NCBI RefSeq assembly: GCF_000171615.1
Contig: NZ_ABFU01000050.3
Coordinates: 1 to 38,369, forward strand
DNA: 38,369 bases
Direction: 5' to 3'
Origin: Bacillus coahuilensis m4-4
GTDB taxonomy: Bacteria > Bacillota > Bacilli > Bacillales > Bacillaceae_K
A model generated the notes under the pieces. It saw only the letters and a program-made list of their open reading frames with translations. It was not told where the DNA came from and ran no database searches. Numbering within the stretch: the first letter of the stretch is position 1; each line of letters begins with the position of its first letter. Shown here piece after piece: positions 18,074 to 26,591 of this stretch. The position numbers and the translations under genes were made by a program.

Positions 18074-19009
18074 CTATTGATTTTTTCTTTTACTAGCAAT
18101 TGCAATTGCTTTTCCAGTGTTAGCAAAATGGTGTTTTGTCAACGTTTTTAGCACTTCAGTACCTTTAGAAAGAATTATTTTGGCAGCCGCTTCGTCCACT
18201 TGTTTTCCTGCTCCTTTTGGTAGAGTAAAGCCGGCAACTTGAGATAATTTATCCCATTCCTTTAAAAAGGCATATCTTGCTAAAATAGATGCAGCCGCGA
18301 CAGAAAGATGAACACCCTCTGCTTTTGTACTAAAATAAACATTCTCACGTAAAACTTCAGGCTGCTTCTGGATATGTCGGAAATAAACGCCCTCTTCTGC
18401 AAACTGATCGATCAGAACAGCATCAGGCTTTTCAGGGAGAATTTTTTTATGTAAGTTTACAAGGACTTGGTTATGAAGAATGGCTTTTATTTTACCTTGA
18501 GTCATTCCCTTTGCTTGCAATTCATTATACTTAGGGTTAGGGAGAATGAGTAATGAGTAAGGGATGACTGATATGATATCTTTGGCGATCTTAACAATTT
18601 GGTCGTCTTTTAAATGTTTAGAGTCTTTTACCCCTAACTCTTTTAATAGAGGTAACTGTTCTTTTTTTAGCATATGCACTTACTACAGTCATAGGACCAA
18701 AAAATCACCTGTTCCTACTTCATCGGATCCTATAACAGAAAGAGAAGAAAATTGTTCAGGAAGTGGTTTGTTTGTTTTGGTTTTGAAGGAGAGGATTTGC
18801 TGTCTATACCGTTCCATTTAATGGACTCTGTAGCTGCTCCTCCCCCTTGGAATAACACTTTACCTGACTTATAGGCTGTTATATTACATGTTGGCGTTTT
18901 AGCAGCAAATATCGCTCCAGGTGGAGGGGTGGGTTTAACGTACGAAGAGTACGAATCCATCATCTTTTTTAATTTCTGCTTGAGAGCATTGTAAAACAAC
19001 ATTGGACAT
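18074..19009 (-). CDS. rnhC: Ribonuclease HIII, four frameshifts
   Basis: RNase HIII degrades the RNA strand of RNA-DNA hybrids. ATG 19009 follows AAAGGAG. The N-terminal TBP-like substrate-binding domain (YVKPTPPPGAIFAAK, ITAYKSGKVLFQG) precedes the catalytic domain, which opens GSDEVGTGDFFGPM (catalytic D-E), with KDSKHL, AEEGVYFRHIQ and AAASILARYAFL downstream. The frame is broken at four homopolymers: 18965-18970 (one base too many), 18767-18769 (one short), 18699-18704 (one short) and 18662-18668 (one too many). Net change is zero and the corrected length is 311 residues, normal for the family. Most likely sequence errors. Divergent from zapA. Confidence 0.87.
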
Positions 19010-19143
19010 AGTTAGTCTCCTTTAAGTAAAATCTTGTGGTAAGTCTAGTGATAAAAGCGAATGAAAGGGTAAATTTTTTTTCCAATATTCTGCTATTCAT
19101 GGTATCATAGTTGTTAGGATTCTGAAGAACGGAGGCTTATTCT

Positions 19144-19404
19144 GTGTCTGAACAACCAAAAAATCGCACCACGGTAGATATTTATGGGCAACAATATGTA
19201 ATCGTAGGCACGGAGCCCACAAGTCATATACGTCTCGTGGCGTCAATGGTAGATGAAAAGATGAGAGAGATCAACTCCATGAATCCATCCTTAGATATAA
19301 CGAAGCTCGCTGTATTAACTTCTGTGAATACGGTTCATGAATATCTTAAACTAAAAGATCAAGTAGAACAATTAGAGAAAGAACTAAAAAGAATAAAGGA
19401 CTGA
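19144..19404 (+). CDS. zapA: Cell division protein ZapA
   Basis: The 86-residue protein promotes FtsZ bundling at the Z-ring. It has an N-terminal domain ([18 protein letters not shown], then [16 protein letters not shown]) and a C-terminal coiled coil ([20 protein letters not shown]), the standard ZapA architecture and length. It starts at GTG 19144 behind GGAGG. The downstream cvpA-like gene begins eight bases after its stop, indicating an operon zapA-cvpA. The order rnhC (divergent), zapA, yshB, polX, mutS2 is conserved in Bacillus. Confidence 0.93.
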   Translation: MSEQPKNRTTVDIYGQQYVIVGTEPTSHIRLVASMVDEKMREINSMNPSLDITKLAVLTSVNTVHEYLKLKDQVEQLEKELKRIKD

Positions 19405-19411
19405 AAGAGTC

Positions 19412-19972
19412 ATGCTAGATTTAGCTTTATTAGTGTTATTAGGAATGGGATTTCTTATTGGGGTAAGAAGAGGATTGATTTTACAGCTTATACATATGAC
19501 AGGTTTTATCGTGGCATTTGTCACAGCATACATATATTACGATGATATCGCTCCTAAGCTTGTTCTGTGGGTCCCTTTTCCTCAATTGGATGAGGCAAAC
19601 TCATTAAATATGTTAGTAGAAGCGGCTAATTTAGATGCTGCCTATTACAATGCAATTGCCTTTGCCGCTATTTTCTTTGCTGTGAAAATATTGATGCAAT
19701 TAATTGGTTCCATGCTCGATTTCTTAGCTCAATTCCCTGTGTTAAAACAGTTTAATTCCTTATTAGGTGGATTTCTAGGGTTTGTTGAAGTGTATATTAT
19801 TGCCTTTATTGCCCTATTTATTATGGCATTATTGCCGATTGAATATATTCAAACCTTATTGGAGCAATCTGTTCTAGGAGAAATGATGGTGAAGCATACT
19901 CCAATTCTGTCTGGAACATTAGAAGAATGGTGGATTCAAACAACACCAGTGGAGAACGAAACGCAGATTTAA
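19412..19972 (+). CDS. yshB: CvpA family membrane protein (YshB-like)
   Basis: The 186-residue integral membrane protein has four hydrophobic helices. The N-terminus MLDLALLVLLGMGFLIGVRR carries the conserved G-x-R-R-G-L motif of CvpA proteins, and helices three and four flank FNSLLGGFLGFVEVYII (the conserved G-G-x-x-G). The family was named for colicin V production in E. coli, while its role in Bacillus is unsettled. ATG 19412 has a weak RBS (AAAGAG), consistent with coupling to zapA eight bases upstream. A terminator follows. Confidence 0.88.
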   Translation: MLDLALLVLLGMGFLIGVRRGLILQLIHMTGFIVAFVTAYIYYDDIAPKLVLWVPFPQLDEANSLNMLVEAANLDAAYYNAIAFAAIFFAVKILMQLIGSMLDFLAQFPVLKQFNSLLGGFLGFVEVYIIAFIALFIMALLPIEYIQTLLEQSVLGEMMVKHTPILSGTLEEWWIQTTPVENETQI

Positions 19973-19977
19973 ATTGC

Positions 19978-20015
19978 AGGACTTAGACAGGGACTTCCTT
20001 GGTTAAGTCCTTTTT
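19978..20015 (+). terminator. Terminator after zapA-cvpA
   Basis: Stem AGGACTTA (19978-19985) with TAAGTCCT (20004-20011), then TTTT. The loop is long (18 bases), so it is weaker than the others here. It separates zapA-cvpA from polX. Confidence 0.65.
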
Positions 20016-20094
20016 CTTTTGAAATCAGTGGTCCATTAGCATAAAATGAGAGAAGAATTCCATTCTATTCTAGATTGAAGGAGAGTTCATAAGG

Positions 20095-21822
20095 ATGAAC
20101 AAAAAAGATATTATTCGTTTATTAGAAACGATCGCAATATATATGGAACTAAAAGGGGACAACCCGTTCAAAATTTCAGCCTTCCGAAAAGCGGCGGCTG
20201 CTTTAGAAAATGATGATCGCAGCTTAACGGAAATGGAAGATTTTACAGCACTATCTGGTATAGGGAAAGGAACAGCCGCTGTTATAGATGAATTTATTGA
20301 ACGGGCCGTTCTTCCGTTTTAGATGAATTAAAAGAAGAAGTACCTAAAGGATTGATTCCTCTTTTACAATTGCAGGGATTAGGAGGGAAAAAGATTGCAA
20401 AGCTTTATAAAGAGCTTGGAATCAAAAGCATGGAGGAGCTTAAAAAGGCATGTGAAGAAGAAAAAGTGCAAGCCCTTGCTGGATTTGGTAAAAAAACCGA
20501 AGAAAAAATCCTTGCCGCGATTGAACAAGTAGGATCTAGACCAGACCGTCTTCCATTATCCTTTGTGTTGCCGATTGCGAAAGAAATTGAAGAGGCAGTG
20601 GAGAAAATGGAAGGCATTGAGAAATTCTCGAGAGCAGGTAGTTTGCGGAGACTTCGTGAGACGGTAAAGGATTTAGACTATATCATGTCAACAACAGAGC
20701 CGCAAAAGGTCAAGGAATCCTTACGTCAGTTACCTAAAATAAAAGAAGAAATTGCGGTTGGTGATACAAAAGTTTCCCTAGTCTTCGATTATGACTATGA
20801 TCTGTCAGTCGATTTTCGCTTAGTCAAGCCGGAAGAATTTGCAACAACCTTACACCATTTTACAGGGTCAAAAGATCATAATGTGCGAATGAGGCAGTTG
20901 GCGAAGGAGCGCGGTGAAAAAATAAGTGAATATGGGGTAGAAAACTCAGAAACGGGTGAAGTCACTCATTTTGATACAGAGGAACAGTTTTACCACTATT
21001 TTGGATTGCCGTTCATTCCACCTGAGCTACGTGAGGATGGAAAAGAAGTGGATGAATTTAAAGAAGACTACAGCTTAATCTCCGATGAGGATATGAAAGG
21101 TGACCTACATATGCATACCACATGGTCTGATGGGGCGTACTCTTTAGAGGAAATGGTAGAAGAATGTAGACGCTTGGGGTATTCCTACATGGCCATCACC
21201 GACCATTCTCAGTATTTGAAGGTAGCGAATGGATTAACGCCAGATCGTTTACGCGATCAAATAAAAAGAAATTCGAAAATTAAATGATAAATATGATGAT
21301 ATTACGATTTTAGCAGGAGTAGAGATGGATATATTACCTGATGGTTCCCTAGATTATGACGATGAGCTTTTAGAAGAGCTTGATATTGTCATTGCTTCTA
21401 TCCACTCTAGTTTTTCACAAAGCAGAGAAAAAATCATGGAGCGTCTTCAAACGGCTTTAGAAAATGCTCATGTTGACATTATCGCTCACCCGACGGGGAG
21501 ACTGATTGGACGACGAGATGGATACGATGTGGATGTGGATCTGTTAATTGAATTAGCTGCTAAAACGAATACGGCTTTAGAGTTAAATGCTAATCCCCAT
21601 CGTTTAGATCTAAATAGCTCTGAAATTAAAAAAGCGCAGGAAAAAGGTGTACCGATTGTCATTAATACAGATGCTCATAGTATCGATCACTTTGAATTTA
21701 TGGAGCTAGGTGTGAAAACAGCAAGAAAAGGCTGGATTCGAAAAGAGATGGTATTGAATGCCATGTCTACTGAAGATTTGCTTGCATTTTTACACGAACG
21801 AGGGGCTAATAGGAGGAAATAA
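20095..21822 (+). CDS. polX: DNA polymerase X with PHP domain, two frameshifts
   Basis: A gap-filling repair polymerase with a 3'-5' exonuclease/AP-endonuclease PHP domain. Order: N-terminal helix-hairpin-helix 8-kDa domain (LSGIGKGTAAVIDEF), second HhH (LQGLGGKKIAKLY), nucleotidyltransferase core with AGSLRRLRETVKDLDYIM (G-S-L-R-R then D-x-D) and YDLSVDFRLV (third Asp), and the PHP domain beginning DLHMHTTWSDGAYSLEEMV. The frame breaks in the G run 20303-20305 (one short, EFIERGRSSVLDELK expected) and the A run 21263-21267 (one extra, DQIKEIRKLNDKYDD expected). The corrected length is 575 residues, close to B. subtilis PolX. mutS2 begins four bases downstream. Confidence 0.92.
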
Positions 21823-21825
21823 TCG

Positions 21826-24179
21826 TTGGAAGGTAAATCGTTAAAAACATTAGAGTTTATAAAATACGGGAGCAACTTATGAGCTTTGCTTCTTCTTCAC
21901 TTGGAAGAGAAAGAGCGGAAAGCTTAGTACCTGCAACCTCTTTAGAGGATGTTATAACTTTACAAGAAGAAACAGACGAAGCAGCGACAGTCTTAAGGTT
22001 GAAAGGACATGCACCACTTGGTGGTATTTTTAATATCAGACCACAGCTAAAGCGCGCGGAGATTGGTGGAATGCTTAATGCCTCAGAATTAGTTGAGGTG
22101 GCAAGCACCATTTATGCTTCTCGTATGATTCGTGCTTTCGAAGAGCAACTCTCTGAGGAAGGTGTGGATTTGCCGATTTTTCACGGTTTGATCTCTGAGA
22201 TGCCCATTCTGACTGGCCTCGAACATGAGATCAAACAAAGCATTGATGACAACGGAGAAATCTTAGACGGGGCAAGTCCTGCCCTACGCTCAATACGAAG
22301 TCAGCGTAGGCTTACAGAAGGACGAGTACGTGAGAAGTTAGAAAGTATGGTGAGATCTCGCAACGCCCAAAAGATGCTTTCGGACGCCATAGTGACAATA
22401 CGAAATGACCGATATGTCTTACCTGTAAAGCAGGAATACCGTGGGCATTATGGCGGAATTGTTCATGATCAATCTTCATCTGGTCAAACACTTTTTATAG
22501 AGCCAGAATCTGTCGTACAGCTAAATAATAGCTTGCGTGAATTAAGAGTCAAAGAACAAACTGAAATAGAGAAAATATTACTTGAGCTATCAGGAAGAGT
22601 GAGTGAAGTAACAGAAGACCTTTCGGTTATTATTAATCATCTAGCTCATATAGACTTTATGTTCACGAAAGCAAAATACGGTCGTTCGATTAAAGGGACA
22701 AAGCCTTCCATGAACGACAAAGGAAGAATTAAACTATTTAAAGCACGTCACCCTTTACTAGGGATAGAAGAAGCAGTGGCAAATGATATTTTCCTTGGAG
22801 AGGATTTTACGACAATTGTCATTACGGGACCTAATACAGGTGGTAAAACCGTGACCTTAAAAACGATTGGGATTTGTACCCTCCTAGCACAGGCAGGGTT
22901 ACCGATACCCGCGTTAGATGGCTCTGAGCTTGCTGTGTTTCAATCCGTGTATGCAGATATTGGAGACGAGCAGAGCATCGAGCAAAGCTTATCTACATTC
23001 TCTTCTCATATGGTGAATATTGTGGATATCTTAGATAAAGTCGACTTTCAAAGCTTAGTATTATTTGATGAGCTTGGTGCTGGAACAGATCCGCAAGAAG
23101 GGGCAGCTCTTGCGATTAGTATCCTAGATTATGTGTATAAAAGAGGAGCAAGAGTTGTCGCAACAACGCACTATCCTGAATTAAAAGCCTATGGATACAA
23201 TCGTGAAGGTGTTGTGAATGCGAGTGTTGAATTCGATGTGGAAACCCTTCGCCCTACCTACCGATTATTACTCGGTGTTCCTGGACGAAGCAATGCGTTT
23301 GAAATTTCGAAACGGTTAGGACTTTCTGATGATGTAATTGACTATGCAAGAGTGCATATTGGAACAGATAGCAAGCAGGTGGAAAACATGATTGCGTCAT
23401 TAGAGGAATCAAAGCGTATGGCGGAAAAAGAACGCATGGAAGCGAATGAATTACTAAAATCTGCCGATAAGCTGCATCGCGATCTTCAAAAACAAACGGT
23501 TGAATACTATGAGAAAAAAGATGAGCTTGTGGATAAAGCAAAAGATAAAGCAATAAAAATTGTAGAAGAAGCAAAGCGAGAAGCCGAGGAAATTATCCGA
23601 GAGCTTCGAAACTTACGTATTCAAAAGAATGCTGAAGTAAAAGAGCATGAGTTAATTGAAGCTAAAAAACGCCTAGAAGATGCAACACCGACGAAGAATA
23701 TGAAGAAAACACAAGCATCCAGAACAGATTCAAAAGAATTACGTCCTGGCGATGATGTCAAAGTCCTCTCCTTCGGCCAAAAAGGAGTGCTTCTCGAGAA
23801 GACTGGAGAAGCAGAATGGGCTGTACAAATGGGGATCTTGAAGATGAAAGTAGAGACAAAAGATATAGAGTTTGTATCACGCAAAAAAGAAAAAGTGACC
23901 AAACCCCTGGCTACGGTGAAGGGGAAGGACTACCATGTAAGCTTAGAGTTAGATTTACGTGGTGAACGTTATGATCATGCATTAAATCGAGTAGAAAAAT
24001 ATATCGATGATGCATTATTAGCCTCCTATCCTCGCGTGTCGATCATTCATGGTAAAGGAACGGGTGCGCTACGAAAAGGCGTTCAAGAATACTTGAAAAA
24101 CCATCGATCTGTGAAGTCCATTAGGTTTGGAGAAGCAGGCGAAGGTGGGACAGGTGTAACAGTCGTTGAATTTAAATAA
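21826..24179 (+). CDS. mutS2: MutS2 endonuclease, one frameshift
   Basis: A MutS-family ATPase with a C-terminal Smr nuclease, linked to suppression of recombination and, in Bacillus, rescue of collided ribosomes. TTG 21826 behind AGGAGG gives [17 protein letters not shown], then the A run 21861-21864 is one base short and the frame continues from [15 protein letters not shown]. Seen in order: clamp and lever helices, Walker [14 protein letters not shown], Walker [19 protein letters not shown], a long coiled coil (about residues 510-630), the KOW-like [18 protein letters not shown], and Smr motifs [12 protein letters not shown] and [12 protein letters not shown]. Corrected length is 784 residues. 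It is immediately downstream of polX, as in B. subtilis. Confidence 0.94.
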
Positions 24180-24192
24180 GGGAGAGAATGGT

Positions 24193-24604
24193 ATGGGGAA
24201 TGAATTTTGGCAGTGGGACCTTGTTCAAACAGCTGGATATTTTTCTGTTGTGATTCTGTGCTTAGTCCTGTTTTTAACGATCTTTGAATTTGTAACAAAG
24301 TATAAAAACTGGGAGGAAATAAAGAAAGGTAACATGGCAGTTGCAATGGCCACAGGCGGTAAGATTTTTGGCATAGCGAATATCTTCAGTCATTCAATAG
24401 CACAGCATAATAGCTTTGTAGATATAATTGGTTGGGGATTTTTTGGTTTTTTTCCTGCTCCTCATCAGTTATTTCATTTATGAATTTTTAACACCTCGAT
24501 TTAAAATTGATGAAGAAATTGCTGCTGATAATAGAGCGGTTGGGTTTATCTCTTTAGTCATATCAGTGGGCCTAAGCTTTGTTATTGGCGCAGGCATTTC
24601 GTAA
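24193..24604 (+). CDS. yshE: DUF350 membrane protein (YshE-like), one frameshift
   Basis: About 136 residues with four membrane helices. The two DUF350 half-repeats are recognisable: KKGNMAVAMATGGKIFGIAN after the second helix and DNRAVGFISLVISVGLSFVI at the end. The frame breaks in the T run 24447-24453 (one extra). Removing it joins GWGFFGFFLLLISYFIYEFL and TPRFKIDEEIAAD. ATG 24193 follows GGGAGAG. Position after mutS2 matches B. subtilis yshE. The protein is a paralogue of the DUF350 protein encoded at 27861-28274. DUF350 proteins (YjfL family) are of unknown function and accompany GSP-synthase-like ATP-grasp enzymes in many bacteria. Confidence 0.82.
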
Positions 24605-24616
24605 GGAGAACGGAAC

Positions 24617-24700
24617 ATGGAAACATTAGCGAAAATATTAATAGCATTATGTGGAGTTTTCCTACTTGTAGGGATCATCTATCTGGCGTTTTTTGTGTAA
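24617..24700 (+). CDS. 27-residue single-span membrane peptide
   Basis: Twelve bases after the DUF350 stop, AAGGAGAACGGAAC precedes ATG 24617 and a 27-codon frame: METLAKILIALCGVFLLVGI then IYLAFFV and TAA. It is one hydrophobic helix with a short acidic/basic N-terminus. The RBS and tight spacing suggest co-translation with the DUF350 gene. I do not recognise the peptide. A regulatory or accessory subunit of the membrane protein is possible but not shown. Confidence 0.6.
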   Translation: METLAKILIALCGVFLLVGIIYLAFFV

Positions 24701-24717
24701 AGTAGGCAACGTAACAT

Positions 24718-24774
24718 GAACAGGCCCATTCCTTGAATTACTGATTAGTAACGAAGGGGATGGGTTCTTTAAAT
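24718..24774 (+). terminator. Long imperfect hairpin, probable terminator
   Basis: Arms around CCCATTCCTT and GAAGGGGATGGG enclose an inner stem TTACT-GATT-AGTAA, ending in TTCTTT. It lies 20 bases beyond the small membrane peptide and probably ends the polX-mutS2-DUF350 transcript. Confidence 0.6.
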
Positions 24775-24901
24775 CCTTATACTTATATCAAATGTAAACA
24801 AGGGAGAGAAAGGGGTAGAAAGAGCGGGTAAGGATGCGAGGGCCAAACAGCTTATATCTTTTTCTAAGTTCTACATGAACGTGGTAGTGGTAAAGAGATA
24901 C

Positions 24902-25072
24902 TTAGATTGATTCCATTTCTTCTTCAAAATAAAAGGTATTAGGATATTCCTTAAGGATATAAGAGAACCGTTTCATATTTTTTACATACATCCATTTGAT
25001 AATCGTTACATGTTCCCCAGTAGATTTTATACGGACTGTTTCATTTTGGGTAAATTTATTGTTCGTTTTCAT
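24902..25072 (-). CDS. Small 56-residue hypothetical protein
   Basis: A complete minus-strand frame from ATG 25072 to TAA 24902-24904. It begins MKTNNKFTQNETVRIKSTGE, continues HVTIIKWMYVKNMKRFSYIL and ends KEYPNTFYFEEEMESI. The pattern (short strand, G-E/D-x-V-x-I turn, K-M-K-R-F-S-Y, then an acidic aromatic end) resembles small KOW/SH3-like Bacillus proteins of unknown role. The RBS is weak (TAGGATT). It sits alone in an otherwise decayed interval. Between 24775 and 24901 I see only purine-rich sequence with no gene. Confidence 0.5.
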   Translation of the reverse strand: MKTNNKFTQNETVRIKSTGEHVTIIKWMYVKNMKRFSYILKEYPNTFYFEEEMESI

Positions 25073-25234
25073 TAAATCCTACTTTCATATTATATTTATA
25101 TAGGCCTACTCTAAGTGTATCATAAAAAAACAAATAAGCATTAGTAGGATGGTGGCAATATTTAATTGTAGGGCTGTAATAATTCATACCAAGGATAGGA
25201 GCCTTTACAAGGGTATTAAATTTAATGGTCATTA

Positions 25235-25324
25235 ACCATTTTATTAGAAGTAGGTCGAATGAATGGATCAACATTTTTTGATGATGTACCAATTAAAGAA
25301 ATCGATGAATTAAACCCTGGATAA
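25235..25324 (+). pseudogene. Orphan 3' gene fragment
   Basis: A frame without a start codon or RBS ends VGRMNGSTFFDDVPIKEIDE then LNPG and TAA, directly ahead of a strong terminator. The composition (FFDDVPIKEIDEL) looks protein-like. I read it as the surviving 3' end of a lost gene. I do not recognise the family. The 25080-25234 stretch upstream shows nothing else. Confidence 0.3.
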
Positions 25325-25331
25325 AGATGGT

Positions 25332-25373
25332 TCGGTCACTCCACTCTTAAGCGGAGTGAGTGACCGAGTCTTT
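25332..25373 (+). terminator. Strong terminator hairpin in the decayed interval
   Basis: Stem TCGGTCACTC(C)ACTC with GAGTGAGTGACCGA, loop TTAAGCG, tail GTCTTT. It lies between the orphan 3' fragment (plus strand) and the DJ-1-like remnant (minus strand) and may have served both original genes. Confidence 0.8.
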
Positions 25374-25379
25374 AGTAGT

Positions 25380-25649
25380 TCAACCTCTTAACTGATTCTT
25401 AAAAAACAGTACAGTCTCCAATTCATCTTCACGGTCTTTAAATATACCTAGCTGTTTTCCAACAGCAACGGCGAATTCAACGTAGGCATTGCCTTCTGCT
25501 GTAATTAAGTTTTCTGATACGGTAACATCTGCTTTGCTTTTAAAGGTTGGATTAAAATAGGTAGGGAAATCTGCAATATTTATGGACGTTGTATATTCTC
25601 TATCTCGTAGTACATCCTTTGTTCTTAGTATTTTTTCTGCGATTACCAT
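25380..25649 (-). pseudogene. C-terminal half of a DJ-1/PfpI-family protein
   Basis: An open frame of 89 codons whose end reads ADVTVSENLITAEGNAYVEF then AVAVGKQLGIFKDREDELE. The pattern d-x-N-L-I-T-A/S-x-G-x-x-x-x-E-F-A is diagnostic of the C-terminal part of DJ-1/PfpI (class I amidotransferase-like) proteins, and DREYTTSINIADFP fits the preceding segment. The N-terminal half, including the nucleophile-elbow cysteine, is missing: sequence beyond 25649 is not open and has no RBS. I call it a truncated relic. The family assignment is by pattern. Confidence 0.6.
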
Positions 25650-25714
25650 TCAAAAAAATATAAGAGACACCCAGGTGGCGAGAGAAAGAGAGTAAAGGTA
25701 GAATAGATAGGAGT

Positions 25715-25748
25715 AAACGTGCATTTCGCTAAGTGGAATGCACGTTTT
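25715..25748 (+). terminator. Hairpin upstream of the ATP-grasp operon
   Basis: Stem AAACGTGCATT (25715-25725) with AATGCACGTTT (25737-25747), then T. It resembles a terminator insulating the operon from the decayed region, or an attenuator in its leader. There is an 85-base gap to the first start codon. Confidence 0.6.
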
Positions 25749-25833
25749 GATTCATACAGTCGGAATAGAATATTTGAATCCTTTGTCCATTCTACACGTA
25801 TATACTAAAAGTGCCCATGAGAGGAGTGTACGT

Positions 25834-26292
25834 ATGCAATCAATACTAGAGTACCGACTACTTAAAGGTGAAGAATTTACCCCTATTTATTACTATGATG
25901 ATATAGAGATGGAACAGATTCTGGCAAGAAGAGAATGCGAGTTCTTTGTGAAAAACGGCGTGACTTATAAACAAACGTCTTCTGCTATAGAAGATCAGGT
26001 AAATTTAATTTATGTGGAAGTGTTTGAAGAAGCTCCATTTGAAATACAGCCAGGGCAAGGTGGAATTCAATTAGAATTTCGCGAATACAATCCAAGAAAG
26101 AACCATCCCTTATTAAAAGTAGAACAGTTTTCATTCCATTTAAATGTATTACATAAAATAGGGGCTGTGTACCATTTTATTGACGATGTAGAATGGGAGA
26201 GAGACTCTGCAGAAATTGATGAGGACAGAATGACCTATGTTCTTTATCTAACCCCTACTGGATACGTTTTAGAGAAAGGAGAAAGGGCATGA
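25834..26292 (+). CDS. Unknown 152-residue protein, first gene of the ATP-grasp/DUF350 operon
   Basis: ATG 25834 lies behind GAGAGGAGTG and gives MQSILEYRLLKGEEFTPIYY. A longer open frame reaches 25738 but lacks an RBS. The protein is soluble, with alternating strands (VNLIYVEVFEE, GGIQLEFREYNP, VEQFSFHLNVL, TYVLYLTPTGYVLEKGE) and no signal peptide. Its stop overlaps the start of the lipoprotein gene (ATGA at 26289-26292), so translation is coupled. The position corresponds to the extra cytosolic component that accompanies DUF350/ATP-grasp loci in other bacteria (for example YjfK in E. coli), but I see no sequence identity that would prove homology. Confidence 0.7.
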   Translation: MQSILEYRLLKGEEFTPIYYYDDIEMEQILARRECEFFVKNGVTYKQTSSAIEDQVNLIYVEVFEEAPFEIQPGQGGIQLEFREYNPRKNHPLLKVEQFSFHLNVLHKIGAVYHFIDDVEWERDSAEIDEDRMTYVLYLTPTGYVLEKGERA

Positions 26293-26591
26293 AGAAAACA
26301 ACAAAATTGATGACAGGAGTTATGGCTGCAATGACTATGACCATAGCAGCCTGTGGTTCAGATATACCACCAGAACCAGAAGATACCGACTGCTTAGACT
26401 GGGACTGGGACGAAGAAACAGGGACCTACTATTGTGATGACGATGATTCACCCTATTATAGAAGTTACTTTTACGGTGGGAGATATTTCAAAAGTAAGTC
26501 AAGCTTAAAAGAATCTTCATCCTATAAAAGCTACAGCAATTCGGCTAAATCAGGTATTGGCAGCGGATCAAAGGGTGGTTTTGGTGGGTAA
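26289..26591 (+). CDS. Acidic lipoprotein with Gly/Ser-rich tail ending GGFGG
   Basis: A 100-residue exported lipoprotein: basic start MKKTTKLM, hydrophobic core, lipobox I-A-A-C with Cys22 as the lipidation site. The mature part is highly acidic (CLDWDWDEETGTYYCDDDD, two further cysteines at 35 and 49), then Tyr/Ser rich (YYRSYFYGGRYFKSKSS), and ends GIGSGSKGGFGG. This arrangement recalls DUF1190 proteins (YgiB/YjfM), which are encoded next to GSP-synthase-like ATP-grasp enzymes. Coupled at both ends: four-base overlap with the upstream gene and about eight bases with the ATP-grasp gene. The free Gly-rich C-terminus is a candidate site of peptide ligation (inference). Confidence 0.75.
   Translation: MKKTTKLMTGVMAAMTMTIAACGSDIPPEPEDTDCLDWDWDEETGTYYCDDDDSPYYRSYFYGGRYFKSKSSLKESSSYKSYSNSAKSGIGSGSKGGFGG

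Noticed and set aside
23254..23574. 106-codon frame antisense to mutS2
   Set aside because: Lies opposite the mutS2 coiled-coil region. Cysteine- and leucine-rich composition is typical of antisense frames.
24166..24192. Upstream TTG start for the DUF350 gene inside mutS2
   Set aside because: ATG 24193 has the GGGAGAG ribosome site at a normal distance. The upstream start has none.
25056..25292. 78-codon minus-strand frame
   Set aside because: No RBS. It overlaps the start of the better supported 56-residue gene and has the composition of AT-rich noncoding DNA.
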